Origin: Mastigamoeba balamuthi
Taxonomy: Eukaryota > Evosea > Mastigamoebida > Mastigamoebidae
NCBI GenBank assembly: GCA_902651635.1
Contig: CACRSC010000048.1
Span: 58,937-122,936 of the forward strand
Reading direction: 5' to 3'
DNA: 64,000 bases
The first letter of the stretch is position 1, and the number at the start of each line of letters is the position of its first letter. The position numbers and the translations under genes were made by a program. Positions 51,472 to 63,453 of this stretch are shown one piece after another. The notes beneath the pieces are model-generated. The model was not told the origin of the DNA. It did not search any database and worked only from the letters and a program-made list of their open reading frames with translations.

Positions 51472-52496
51472 ATCCTTCGTGTTGCGGGTGTTTGAAGGCA
51501 AGATACACAGCTTATTTGGATGCGTACAAAGGAAACGAGTATGTGAAGTATTTGACCTGAGATATTGCTCAGAATTTATGCACTGCAAAATCCCTCAGTT
51601 CTTCTTTACGGTTCAGTTCTTTTCAGCTTTTTGCATTTCAGACAGTGTGAATACAATGAGAAAATTAGGCTATTTTGCTCTTAGTGCATGAATAGAATAG
51701 TGCCCCGATTGGGATAATTATCCCCTATTTGTGTCAGTGTTCTCTGTTTAGAATCCTAATTAGGCAGAGGGAAATTCCCCATTGCTTTTCCTTTAGGCAT
51801 GCATTCGACTCGCATGCATTCTGTAAGAAGCTGTTATTTATGGATAATCCACTTTGTCTCCTTAACAGCATGCACCCGCTGAGAACTGTGCATCAGCTCG
51901 CATTAGTGGTTGCTTGAAGACGAAGCAGGACTTCCCTCAAATAAGTCAGACTTCTGTTTCTGGCTGGCAAAGAAGAACAGTGATTATGACATATCAATTC
52001 CAAAAGCAGATCTCTGTGGCACAAAGGAACTGAATGCGCGAGTGGATGGTTCTTCTATTGGAAACCCCAGTTAAGAGGTCAATAGCAATCCTATCACCCT
52101 AGATCCCATGTACGGACAGATGTATCTGCATATCATTTATTACGTATCCCAGCCCCAGGTCGAGCTGCTCTGAAGCAACAGCGCTGCACCAATGCGCCCA
52201 TCTGCAGCAACATCATCATGTGATTAGTATCACCTTCAATCTCCACCCTGTTTCAAATTCACTGCAGTTCAGACAGAATATCAACCCGACTCAGTGGTCA
52301 TCTGTGTGCTGATCATCGGTACAAGTGAACCACGAGATCCTTCTCGGCCTCGAATGCAGTGCAGGCCTCCTGGGGATCCATGTTGCTAATGTATTAAGGT
52401 GTCCAGAATCCGAAAAGCAGCTCACTGAGGGTCCAGCGACTAGTCAAGCAAGCAAAGGGGCTCGGCGGCACTGTCAGGCCTCTTGGCTGGGTCTGG
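51472..52496. other. AT-richer intergenic tract
   Basis: About 1 kb with only short frames, similar in composition to 23081-24295. I see no gene, RNA or clear repeat. Confidence 0.4.
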
Positions 52497-52905
52497 GTCC
52501 ATCAAGTGCTCCCACACGAGGCCAGGCGCCTGTTGGCTATCCGGAAGGGCATTGCACGGGCGAGGAAGCCCACGCTCCAGAGGTCCGCTGCCACAGAGCA
52601 CGGCTCACCACGGTGCAACTCAGGGGCCAGGCACTCGTTGTCCCATCCCACCGTGTCCCGCATACTCGAGGTCGATGAGGAACCACGACATGCGGAGGGG
52701 GCCCCAGAGAACGATGGGCTAGTGGATGTCACGTTGTGCGAACCCGGGCTCGTGCAGCAGAGATACTGCATGCAGCACGCAGACGACGACGGCGCCCAGA
52801 GAGTCCTCGTCATCCGGCATCCGGCGAAGCCCGAAGGGTAGCAGGCTGTCCACCTGGGGCAGCCACAGCAGCGGACAACGAACGGCGCGCTCGGGTGGTG
52901 CAGGA
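52497..52905 (-). pseudogene. Protein-kinase fragment, disrupted
   Basis: In three shifting frames the minus strand encodes kinase pieces in order: VLHAVSLLHEPGFAQRDIH (catalytic-loop region, QRD instead of HRD) followed at once by a stop (52719-52721), then WFLIDLEYAG (DFG-region-like), then CLAPELHRGEPCSVAADLWS (APE and subdomain IX). The N-lobe is not found upstream, where IFT122 ends at 53036. The stop and frame changes indicate a relic; unrecognised introns are less likely. Confidence 0.5.
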
Positions 52906-53035
52906 TGGAATGGACACGGAGAGGAACGGACACACGCACCCAAACGCACACAGCGCAACACCAAAGGCTGACGCGGTTTGCATTGTACACTCAACTTCCA
53001 GACACCCCCAGCAGGGCGGAGGTCCCCCGTCTCTC

Positions 53036-56000
53036 TCAGAGGCACGAGGTGGAGCGGCAGAAGGGGCAGCAGTTCTTCTGGATGACGGCGAGCTCGTAGT
53101 CCTCCTCGTGGAAGAAGTGGTTGCAGGCGGGGCAGAGCACGATCGGCGTCTCCGAGACGACGCTCTTGAAGTACTGCGTCCTCACGTGCGGCGACGGCCA
53201 CCGCATCACAAACACGTCGGTCTTGCGCAGCGACTCGAGCACCGAGATGCCCACGCGCAGCGGCGCCGTCAGGCCCCCCTGCTCGTACTTCTCCAGCAGC
53301 GTCGAGAACACGTCCTCGTCGCCCCCGTCCAGCGTCAGCGTCTGCACGTCTGCGCAGCGTCAGTCCCGTGGCTCTTTGGGGCGCGAATCAATTGATTTGG
53401 GCACTCAACTCGAGTCGCCCCCGGCGGAGCGGTCGCCGCTGGAGCGGCCGATGGCGCGCATGGCGTCCTCGTCGGAGATGCCGTCCTCGAGCTCGAACTC
53501 GACGAGGGGGAGCACCTCGAACGACCACGCCGAGTGCACAAACGCGTGGCGGCAGTTGGCGCAGAGCGGGCCGTGCTTGCCGATGAGCGGGTTGACGACC
53601 GAGCAGCGGTAGCAGAGCGGCTGCAGGTCCTCCTTGTCGCTGAAGGGCTTGGAGCGGATCGTGACGGCGCCCACCTCGATCTGGTCCATCCACGACGGCG
53701 GGATGCGCTGCTGCAGGAGCTTCTCGTACGCGTAGCGCGCCAGCTTGTAGGCCTCGAGGTTGCGGCTCTGCTTGGCCAGCGCGTAGAGCACGTACAGCTT
53801 GCGGATGCCGACCGGCGGCGACCCCGTCAGCTGCGTCATCAGCCACCTGCTCACGTTGAACACCATCTCGTTGTGGATCGTCGTGAACGGTTGCAGCTGC
53901 GCGACGGGGGCGGGGGCACGGAGCGGGGGCCTCGTCAGTGCGCAGTCGGGGTGGGGCGGGATCAATTGACAGGGGCACTCACAGTGTACTGGTGCACAAA
54001 CTGGTACGCAAAGTAGAGGTCCGCGAGCCTCCGCAGCTCGTTGAAGCGGTCCAGGAATACCGCGTCCTCGGGGGACAGGTCTGTTGGAATAGAGTGAGCT
54101 CACGTGCTCAAAGGAACCGCAGTTGCTTTAATTCAGTTGATTTGGGCGGACGCAGAAAAAAAAGGAACACACAAAAAAAAAGACGAGGGGATGGAGGAGG
54201 GCAGCGCACTGCCGACGGGGCTCTTTATCATGTTGAGGTTGGCGATGGCGAGCTGCCAGCAGAAGTAGGAGCAGTCCTCGAACCTCTCGGTCATGAGCGC
54301 GCCCTCCATCAGCTGCTCGAGTATGCGCAGCGCCGCCTGCGGCTTCCCCGCGTCGAGCAGGATCCGCTGGGCCTTGTCGAACTGGTCGTTGACCGCCAGC
54401 CAGTTGGCGTAGGGCTCCCACAGCAGCTCCCCGAGCCCCGGCCGCGTCTTGGCCAGCTTCATCGCCTCGTCCCACTGCGCCTCGCCCACGTGCACCCGCA
54501 CGAGCCCCTCTATGTCGTTGATCTTCGTCAGCGCCTCGATCGCGTACTGCGGCTTGTGCGCCTTGATAAAGTACGTCGCCGCCTTGCTTAACGCTGCCGA
54601 GTCGTTGCGGTCCAGCGTCTGCGCGAAGGCGCAATTGAGTTAGACTGAATTTGGCCATTTTCCCGGCAAATTTGACTTCGTTTTTGTGAGTTTGGCATCG
54701 CACCTGCGAGAGCTCGTGGAGCTCGTCGATGAGGTTGCGCTCGCCGTAGATCTCGACGGCCTTGGCGTAGTCGCCGATCTGCACATAGATCTGGGCAGCA
54801 CCGCTCCAGTTGCGCTCGTCCTCGTTCGAGGCCGCCTGCTTCTTCATCAGCTCCACCATGTCGTCCTTTGTCGGCATCCCCGCGTCCTGCCCCTCGTCCT
54901 CCTCCTCCTCGGCCTGCCCGATGTTCACCGCCGGCCCTGCCGGTACAGCAGCAGCAGTAGCAGCAGCGCCAGTACCAGCGCCAGCGCCCGCGGCCCCCGT
55001 AGCGGCGGCAGCAGCGGTGGCGCCCTTGTCGTCCTTGGCCTGCTTGTCCTTGTCTTTGCCCTCGCCGGGCGTTGCAGGCGCCTGCTGCTTGGCGCGCCTC
55101 GGGGCCCTCTTGGCCTTCTCTGGCGCTGCCCCTCCCGCAGCGGCTGCCTCTGCGGTGGGCGAGGGGGCCGTGGGCGACGCGGACTTCTGCTGCGCCGCCC
55201 CTGCGTCCGAGCCGCGCCGGGTCTTCTTGCCCGTCGACGGCAGCGCTGCAGCGGCCAGCGCCTTGGCCTCCTCCCACATGTGCAGGTCCGAGTACATCTC
55301 GATCGCCTTCTTCACTGCAGTGCGGCGCTCAGTCCCCCGGAGAGGGCCCCAGGGAGAGGCGGAGGTCACCGTTGCCGGCCTGTATGTAGTAGTCGGCGGC
55401 GAGCTTGAACTTGCCCTCGAAGGCGGCGATGTCGGCGAGGAAGAGGGTGTCGTTGTGGTCGGGCTGGCGCCGCTGCAGCTCGATGCGCTGCACGAGCTGG
55501 ATGTACTTGAGGTCGCGGATGCGGATGAAGGCCTTCTGGGCGACGGGCAGGTTCAGGTGGCGCAGCGCCTCCATCGCCAGCAGCCGCCAGTCCGCGTCCG
55601 TCACCCCCAGGCACGCGATCTTGTACGCGTTGTCAAAGTCGGGCTTGTCCAGGTACCTGCAGCCCCAGCGAGTGTTCGGTATGAGTTTCGATAATTGTGG
55701 GCACTTGAACCTTATAAACACAAACTGGACACATAAACATGAAAACTGCACTTAAATTCGCAGGAAAAGCAGTTGTGGTGCTTTGCCTAAGTCAGGGCTG
55801 CCACTACAAAGGTCTCCATACGAGATTGCGCGACATAAACAAGAGATAAGGAACGATCCGTCCACACAACTGAAAGTGAAGAAAAAAGAAGCAAAATCGA
55901 TCCGCATGGCGATGGAGGGGCGCACCTGTAGAGGCTGGCGCTCTGGGGGACGTCGATGGACTGCATCGAGTAGATGTGGAGGCAGTAGATCTTGCTGCCC

Positions 56001-58378
56001 TTGAAGCCGACGACGAAGCCCTGCATCTTCTGCTGGTGCACGGGGAACGTGCCCGCCTTGATGTTGAGCATGCCGTTGCCGCTGAAGCACAGCATGTCCT
56101 CGAACTCCACGTTCCACGCGACGCTGTTGGCGTTGGGCTCGGCGTACAGCAGCTCCTTGGTCGCCAGGTCGTAGACGAGGCACTGGTTGTTCTCGTCGAC
56201 AATCGCCAGCTTCTTCCTGCTGGCGCTCAGGTCCAGGCAGCGCACGCACGACTTCTGCTTGATCAGCGAGATGGGGAACGGGTTGTCGATGAAGATCTTG
56301 ACGATCTGCCCGTTCTTGAGGCCCACCAGCAGGCCCTCGCGGCCGCGCGGGCCCCCGACGACCTTGATGTAGCGGATGAGGCTCTCGAGGATCCACTCGC
56401 GCTCGCGGGAGCCCTTGAAGTTGTAGAGCTGCAGCTTCTTCTCCTGGCAGAGGATGATGTGGTTGCTCGTGACGACCAGCAGGAAGCACTCGAGGTTCTT
56501 GCTGACCTTGCACTTCATCCGCGGGCGGATCTCGCTCGTCTCCTCGTCGTAGGCCAGCTCGTAGATCAGGATCTGCGACGGCAGCTGCACCGCCAGCCTG
56601 TCCTTGTAGATCGCGATCTTCTTCACGTAATCTGAGAGGCCAGGCATGTGTGAGGGTGTGCACGGCTTATTCTAACAAATTTTAATTACCTCTATAGGTG
56701 AATTCAACCCACACATAAATGAAACCAATCAGAACACCCTCACATAAAATATGGAACGAACAGGAGGTGAGGGACAGAGGGACAGACCAACAAGAAAGGG
56801 TAACAAATGAAATGAGATGGAGATGGAGGGTGAATAAAGGAGCCTTTTCAATTTGGGGACAATTGAATTCAGAAAAAAATGCCGAGTCGATGACCACAAA
56901 CAAAACAAAACAAACCCAGCCACCACAACCACCGGCGCACCCTTGCAGCGGATGCGGAACTTCTTCTCGGTGCTGAGGTGCTGGATGATGACGTCGGTCA
57001 TGAAGTCGCGGTAGGCGTACCTGTCGAGGTAGAGCCCGTGGACGGTGCTGAAGACGAGCTGGTACATCGACACCACCCCGTTGTTGTCGCCCACGGCCAC
57101 GTAGTTCTGCTTGGGCCGCGGCTTGCAGGCCCACACCCAGTCGTCGCGCTCGGCGATGGTCGTCAGGAACACGCCCTCCTTGGTCCACAGCGACGCCTTC
57201 TTGTCCGACCCCCCGATGCACATGTACTCGCCGTTGCTGAAGAAGCTGATGCTGCACGGGTCGAACCCCAGCGCCTTCTCCTGCAGCAGCTTCGGCGCCT
57301 TGCCGTTGTACTGGTAGAACGCCAGCTTCTGGTCCCAGTCCGCCACGGCCAGCGTGTCCCCCTGGTCGTCCCTGTCGGGCGATTGATATCCAGCACCGGA
57401 ATCGTGACGTCAGAATTCTCAGAATATAACTACTCGGCTAGTGGACACGCACGGAATGGGGTTCCACGCAATGCACCAGACGGGCGCCCCTGCGTCGCGG
57501 GTTACCTTGACCTGCTCCTGCCCCTCCTGTTCGGAAGAGCCGTGGTTATTCTCTGGAGGGCGTGATCGAGGGCAGTTGCTCGTTCTCGCCTTGTCTCGGA
57601 TGGATATGACACCGTTGACGTGGCCCAGGGCGAGGTGCTGTCCGCTGGTGCTCCACGAACAGCACAGCACCTTAGAGCTCACTCTGGTCTTGGCCACTGA
57701 CTTCTGCTCAGGCGACCACAGCCCTGTTGTTGTTCCCCGCAATGGGTCAGAGCATGCGAAAACGGAAATCCCGAGGGCGCGATGTGACATCAGGCCCGGG
57801 CACCGGGGCAGGTGGTGGCACTCACCAAAGTCCGACGCCGTGCAAGAGCACAGCTGCTGTGTCACGGGGTTGTACGCGAGGCACTGGATGGGGTCGTTGT
57901 GGTTGTACTTGAGTATGCCCTCGAGCGTGTTCTTCCAGATCACAATCGTGCAATCGGCCCTACGCAACGCGGCGGTTGGATTCGGAATTCAATCTCGGGG
58001 GCGCGGACCCTCCCGACGCGAATCTCTTGCCGTCGGAGCTGAAGGCCACGCAGTAGACGGTGCTCTTGTGCCCTTTGAGCGTTCGGATGATGTCGCCGTC
58101 GCCCGCATCGTACACCAGCACTCTCGTCCCGGCAGCGACGACCAGCTGCTGCCCGTCTGCCCACGCAGCCGAGCAGTGAGCGCCTCCCTTCCTCGCGCAC
58201 GGGGCGGAGTGTGCGCGTGTGGGCTCACCTGGTCGAAAGGCGAGGTCGAACACGGTCACCTGAGTCGACTCGGTTCGGCTCTGCGAGGGTGGCGTGCAGG
58301 CTGCCGTTAAGTGTGCGGCCTTGCGGCACGTGCGTGGCGTACCAGGCCTCTGTCAGTCCACGTGAGAACTGCCTTCAT
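53036..58378 (-). CDS. IFT122: Intraflagellar transport protein IFT122 (IFT-A core)
   Basis: Fourteen exons: 58378-58343, 58280-58229, 58156-58009, 57959-57826, 57723-57590, 57526-57453, 57371-56941, 56631-55926, 55656-55370, 55314-54704, 54618-54210, 54080-53983, 53896-53410, 53349-53036; all phases close, 1306 residues. N-terminal WD40 repeats ([59 protein letters not shown]), a second beta-propeller ([40 protein letters not shown]), TPR-like helices ([20 protein letters not shown]) and two C-terminal zinc sites (CYRCS...CANC and CPACNHFF...CPFC). IFT122 is a core IFT-A subunit for retrograde ciliary transport and ciliary membrane-protein import. Exon 10 carries a low-complexity insertion of about 140 residues ([12 protein letters not shown], Ala/Pro runs). 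Intron 57527-57589 begins GC. Confidence 0.93.
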
Positions 58379-58625
58379 GGTCTCTGCGTGCTCAACACTC
58401 CTCGCCGCCCCGTACAGAAACCTCGGGCTGTTATTTTTAGGCGCAGAGTATCTCGACAAAAATCGGGCTCAAACAAATCGCGCGCCCACTGGCGGCAATG
58501 TACCACGCATTGGCGAGTGTGAGGAACCCAGGCAGGAGCGGTGTAACGCAAACGAGCAGTTGTTAGCTGACTTTGGATGCTCAAGCGGCGACAACCGCAC
58601 TGGGGGCACAACACAACCCGCGTGC

Positions 58626-59288
58626 TCAAGTGCGGCGCAGCAGCAGGAACACGTTCGAGTCGAGCTCGAGCTGCACGCGGCCCCGTGTCAGTCAGTTGAT
58701 TCGACGTATTCGCGCGCGCGCGGGAGGAGGGGAGAGCGCGTCGCACCTGGGTGAGGTGGCGGGCGTCGCCCTTGAGGGCCATGAGGAGGCCGCCGAACGA
58801 GGCGATGACAGAGACCTTCTGCGAGGGCGCCTTGTCCTCGATGAACTTGAACACGCGCCCAAACATCACGTACTCGTACTTGTCCGCCAGCGACGCCTTG
58901 CCGCCGGCCGCCGACGCGCTCGTGAACGAGTCGCCCATCGACGACCCGTCCATGTTCAGCGTCGGCGCCAGCGCCATGTGCACGCGCTGCCCCCTGCGGG
59001 CCGCGCCACGTCGCATCAGTTCCCGAATCCCCAGATATCCCCCAAGAGAATCCGCGAGATACGTGTATCGGGTAGTATCCTCTCTCTCGGCTCGCGCGGA
59101 GGGGGGGAGAGGGAGGGGGTGGGTGGTGGCGCGCACTCCTCGAGCGGGTAGATGTCGACGTTGATGTCGAGGTAGAGGTCGATCTCGTAGCTGCTGCTCG
59201 AGCAGTAGAAGCGCGACACCTTGTCGAAGCGCTTGCCGCCGGCGTCCTTGGTCTTGATGTTGAACGTGTCCTCGAACAGCGTCGACAT
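58626..59288 (-). CDS. RPB8: RNA polymerase I/II/III subunit RPB8
   Basis: Exons 59288-59137, 58993-58747 and 58670-58626 give 147 residues, the normal size for this subunit. The start MSTLFEDTFNIKTKDAGGKR with FDKVSRFYCSSSSYEIDLYL, then KYEYVMFGRVFKF, SFGGLLMALKGD and the end LELDSNVFLLLRRT are family hallmarks. RPB8 is an OB-fold subunit shared by the three nuclear RNA polymerases and binds the largest subunit. The last intron carries GAATCAACTGACTGAC. It shares a 191-nt spacer with the divergent RUN gene. Confidence 0.93.
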
Positions 59289-59479
59289 CCTCTCCGCTCA
59301 ACACAGCGCGCGCGGGCTTGAGAAAAACACAGCATAGATACCCCCGATTGCGTCATCCTCCAAGGGAAAATATCTCGGCGAAGATATTCGACTGAGATAT
59401 CTAGATTCAGCCACGGGATATTTCGAACAGCTTTTTTTTTTCTCGAACGCGCTGTGGGGGTGTGGACACAACGCCGCTG
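59289..59479. promoter_or_regulatory. Divergent promoter of RPB8 and the RUN gene
   Basis: 191 nt with five AT words in a row: AAAATATCTC, GAAGATATTC, GAGATATCTAG and GGGATATTTCG between 59368 and 59425. A T-run (59432-59440) follows. The density of GATATC-type words in so short a shared promoter suggests a transcription-factor site. Confidence 0.45.
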
Positions 59480-60482
59480 ATGGACGCGCGCGACGCACTG
59501 CTGCAGGACCTGAAGCTGACGCTGGCCGAGCTGTTCATGCACCTCGGCGACAGCACGGCGGTGCCCAGCTCCTGCGTGCACGCCTACCGCGCGCTCTACG
59601 TCATCGAGAACGTCCTGGGCTACGGCCTCAACAGTCCGCCCGCTACACCCCCTCGTGTCCCCTCTCCTCTCTCTCTCTGTGCCCGTTCCGTACTTCCGAT
59701 ATCTAGATTCCCGCCCGCCCGCGCGTTTTCTGGAAGATTTCCCGCTGTGGGCATTTTTTTTTGAATTCTGCTCCGCTGCGGGCATTCGCGATTTCCAAAT
59801 CTGCTTTTCCCCTTCCCCCTTTTCCCTGCGCGTAGATTCCGCGGGAGATATGACCGCACGTGCTGATTCGCTGCGCTCCCCCCACGCAGATCTCGCGTGG
59901 GTCGGGAAGACGTCGCTGTTCGAGTACTTTGAGCACCTGCCCGACTGCCTGCCGGGCACCGCGGACGTGCTCGAGGCCGTGCGCAGGCGCTCGCGATCGC
60001 CGGCGGCCCGCACGCGAATCTTCATCCGCACAGCGCTCAACGAGGGCTCCTTTGCCGAGTACATGCGCGCGCTCGCGTGGAACACGCCCCTGACGCAGTG
60101 CGTTCCGATATGCGCCCGCAATTATCTCGCAAATATCTGCGCCTGCTGGCGAGATACACAAATCGCGATTTGCGGGGAAACGAGAATCTCACGCCACATC
60201 TCCACCACAATTGACAGGAAGTACTTTGACGAGAGGTCTGTTCTGAGGAGCGCAGCACACAACTTTGTATTTGTGACGAGGCTGGAGAGCCTCAAGGTGC
60301 TGACGTTCAACCTGAGCCTCGACGAGCCCGGGCTGGACCACGAGGACTACTGGATGGGTGTCAACCTGGAGATACTGCCAGAGGAGCGCACTGCCCAGCC
60401 TGCCCAGGCAGCCCAGCAGGAGCCTGCAGGGCCAGAGGCAGAGCAGGCGCCAGACAGTGAGCAACAACCACAGCACCCTTAG
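59480..60482 (+). CDS. RUN-domain protein
   Basis: Exons 59480-59633, 59890-60097 and 60218-60482 give 208 residues. The helical segments LKLTLAELFMHLGDS, YVIENVLGYGLN, LAWVGKTSLFEYFEHLPD, RTRIFIRTALNEGSFAEYMR and KYFDERSVLRSA then LESLKVLTFNLSLDE follow the RUN-domain pattern (entry helices, WDFLE-like box, R-x-x-LN-x-x-S/L box, closing helix). RUN domains bind Rab/Rap-type GTPases and motor linkers. An acidic Gln/Pro-rich tail follows. Introns include GATATCTAGATTCC and AAATATCTGCG words. No FYVE or other partner domain is present. Confidence 0.68.
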
Positions 60483-60649
60483 CAGTCTTGGTGAACGAAC
60501 CCTCGGATAACCTCAGTGGCCAAACAGATGGGATACGAAACGGGAATTCCAATTCGTATTACCTGGGGCTTTTCAACAGCAAGTCTTAAATGCAGTATAC
60601 ATTTTCAACCTCTGTTGAACAATGATCATTTGCAATGTGATCTTCCTTC

Positions 60650-61020
60650 TCTGCCGCCCTGTACAGTACTGGCCAGAAGTTCCAGGTACCCAAAAAAATG
60701 GAACAAAGGTCTTTTTTGGAATTACCAATTATATTAAAAGCAAGAGGGAAATCCTGATGTCAGTAGCAAATAAAGTCTCCTTTTGCTTCTTTCACTTGGG
60801 CCAGGCAACATTCCATAGAATTTGCCAGTGCAACAGTATAACTCTCAGACAGATTCCTCCACTCCTGATGCAGATATACACAGAGCTTCTTGGCAGTTCT
60901 GGGCTGTCTCTCTGCTACCTTGGCCTGAAGGATCCCTCAAACTTTTTCAACAGGGTTCAGGTCCGGGCTGCATGCTGGCCAGGGCAGTACCTTGATGTGA
61001 TTTTTATCTGTATAAAGCTC
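60650..61020 (-). mobile_element. Tc1/mariner transposase remnant
   Basis: The minus strand encodes VLPWPACSPDLNPVEKV, the conserved end block with the third catalytic acidic residue of Tc1-type transposases, followed by a stop where Trp is expected and then GILQAKVAERQPRTAKKLC in the same frame. The end TACAGTACTGGCCAGAAG at 60661 resembles a Tc1-type terminal repeat. Upstream catalytic parts are absent: the copy is cut at about 61020 where LINE-like sequence begins. Inactive. Confidence 0.7.
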
Positions 61021-61030
61021 TCGAGGAAAA

Positions 61031-63453
61031 CAATATATAGGCCAATGCCCAGGAGGGCTTCCGCGACAGCCACTCCACGACACATAACATATGGGCCCTC
61101 CATCAAAGACTGGAAGAAGCCACCAGAAGATATCAGAAAGTAGTAGGAATGTACATTGATCTCAAGAAAGCAGATGACTCTATCTACCGTGACCACAGAG
61201 CAGCCACACTAAAATTTGTCGGCCTCATCTTCGCAAAAAAAGAGAGGGGTACTAGCCTATGCAGATGATATGATACTACTTGCCCACACACCCCAGATGC
61301 TTGCACACCTACTGCAGTACGTAATGGATATGCGGAAGGCAGGACTACACATCAATCCAAAAAAATGTACTACATTTGCCAGAAACGATACCCCCCACAA
61401 TAGCGACCATACAAGGCACCATCGAACCGGTGCCTCCAGGTGCAACATATAAATACCTCGGCATACACCTAGATCCACAGGGCAAAGACACACTTGATGC
61501 ATCCACCACGACCCACATTCTTTTAGAGCAATGTAGTTGGATGCGCACCAAAAAATCACTGTCCCTCGAACAATGCATCTATATTGTAAATATGGTGATC
61601 AATGGTATGGCCCAATACCATGCCAGTACTATGGCCCAAAACAATAAATTATTAGAATCACTGTCACATACCCTAGAAAACGCAGTGATAGGAAAACTAG
61701 GGCCTGCTGATATGATAAGCCAAAGACATGCTTTCACACTGACTAGACAAGGGGGACTGGACTCCGAAACCTAGCTGATGTTATACGAAGCAAATGTGCA
61801 CAGAAGGCACTGAAATGGCTCAACGCCCTGACGCCTGATGGAATCATGCCTGAAACGGACATAGAATCCATACTCCCACGTCTAAACGAAGATTTCATGG
61901 TGGCCTTCCTGCCACACCACAGCATAGGCAAGATGCGGCTAACTGCGAATACAGCAGGACGCACCATATGGCCATGGCAACATCTCCCACAATGGAACTC
62001 CCTCATGCAGGTGGAGAGAAATATCCTCCTGAATATGGGAACCCCTGCAGAGATCGGTTCTATACTGAACGAATTGCTCATACACGTAGCGGGCAACTGC
62101 GGGTGGCAAATAAATAGGAATAAAGCTGAGGGACTGATACGCCACCTGCCTGGTAAGAAACAACCAAGGCAAACCAACACACCAACCCGTGGACCTGAGC
62201 AGGATGGGATACCACTTTAATACCAACCTAGAGCTCCAATGGACCTTCACATCGAACACAGGAGATGGCTCTTGGAAAGACTGGCTTATCATAGCGACGG
62301 ATGGGTCATACAACCCGAGCTCTGGCAAGATGGCGATGGCCATTGTGGTGGATGAACACCCAGATATGAACGAAGCCATACAAGTCATGGGCGTCTGTGC
62401 CTCATGGACACCGGAACTACACGCAGTCGAATATGTGGCAGAAATCATGGACCCGACCTCCAAATGCATCATAGCATGTGACAATGACCTGATAGTACAC
62501 ATTCTAAATAAAGGAGACCTCACCACAGTAGTGGACAAAGACGCAGTCTGCAGATTCATCCGACTACACGAACTTGCACAAGCCAATGGAGGGCACATAA
62601 TACTCCAACACATCCATAGCCATCAATTGGAAGGACAAGGGGAGGAAAGTGATGCCACAAAAGCCCACATTGCACAGGACAATCAATGATGAGAAACTGA
62701 ATTACAGAGGGTCATTCACCTGAACGTGAAGGCAGATCAGCTTGCACAACAGGCACTGACACTAGACAGATGCCACGAGCTGGACCATCCGATGTGGGGA
62801 ATAGAGCTCGCCTCCATCCAAGAACTCACCACGGTAGCATCACCAAAACCCACGCACAACTTCCACACAGTGTTCAGTTCGCCAGGCGATACCACCTGCA
62901 CCACTGCGAAGCAGCAGAGATGGCCGCAGGAATGACAAAAATCCCCCTGGTCCTCCTCCATGAAAAAACCAGAAAACAAGTCCAGCACATGGGAGGCCTC
63001 CGATGGCATCCAGTCATCATGGGCACCTATCACACACACAATAATGCACAAGCAGTGACCCCCACATGAGTGTGGAATGACCTGGCCCCCCATACTCGAC
63101 TACATTGGAGTGACCCCAGATGCCCCTTCTGTACTGTAAAAGCTGACTCCCTGACCCACCGCCTCTGGACCTGCCCCCAACAGAATCAATGGCGCACCAA
63201 ACTCACCAGCATCATAGGAATACCCCAAACAGAGCTGAGGCAATGGGCACAAGCCCAAGCTGCCAAAAACAAAGATGCAGCCCCCATACACTACACATTA
63301 GCATATGGCACATGGGCTAAGAATCAACAATCAAAACAACAGCTCGAAATACAGGAAGAATGGGTCGCCATCATGCGAGACTGGCTGGAAGACATGAGCC
63401 ACAAAGACAACCAAAAGGCACACGAAGCACAAAAAAGACAGATCCCCCTGTGA
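61031..63453 (+). mobile_element. Degraded LINE retrotransposon (RT, RNase H, zinc knuckle)
   Basis: Reading frames change repeatedly but keep the LINE order: EGFRDSHSTTHNIWALHQRL and DLKKADDSI (RT blocks), YADDMILLAH (catalytic YADD, near 61259-61290), YKYLGIHLD (RT block after the catalytic motif), an RNase H domain in 62189-62689 (ATDGSY with Asp at 62300, ELHAVEYVAE, CDNDL), ADQLAQQAL and a C-terminal CPFCTVKADSLTHRLWTC knuckle (63115-63180). Between DLKKADDS and YADD only about 25 residues remain where about 100 are normal, so part of the RT is deleted. RT plus RNase H places it with Tad/I/R1-like LINEs. The sequence is poorer in G and C than host genes. Confidence 0.75.

Noticed and set aside
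61216-63453. Functional reverse transcriptase gene
   Set aside because: The region between DLKKADDS and YADD is mostly deleted and frames shift several times.
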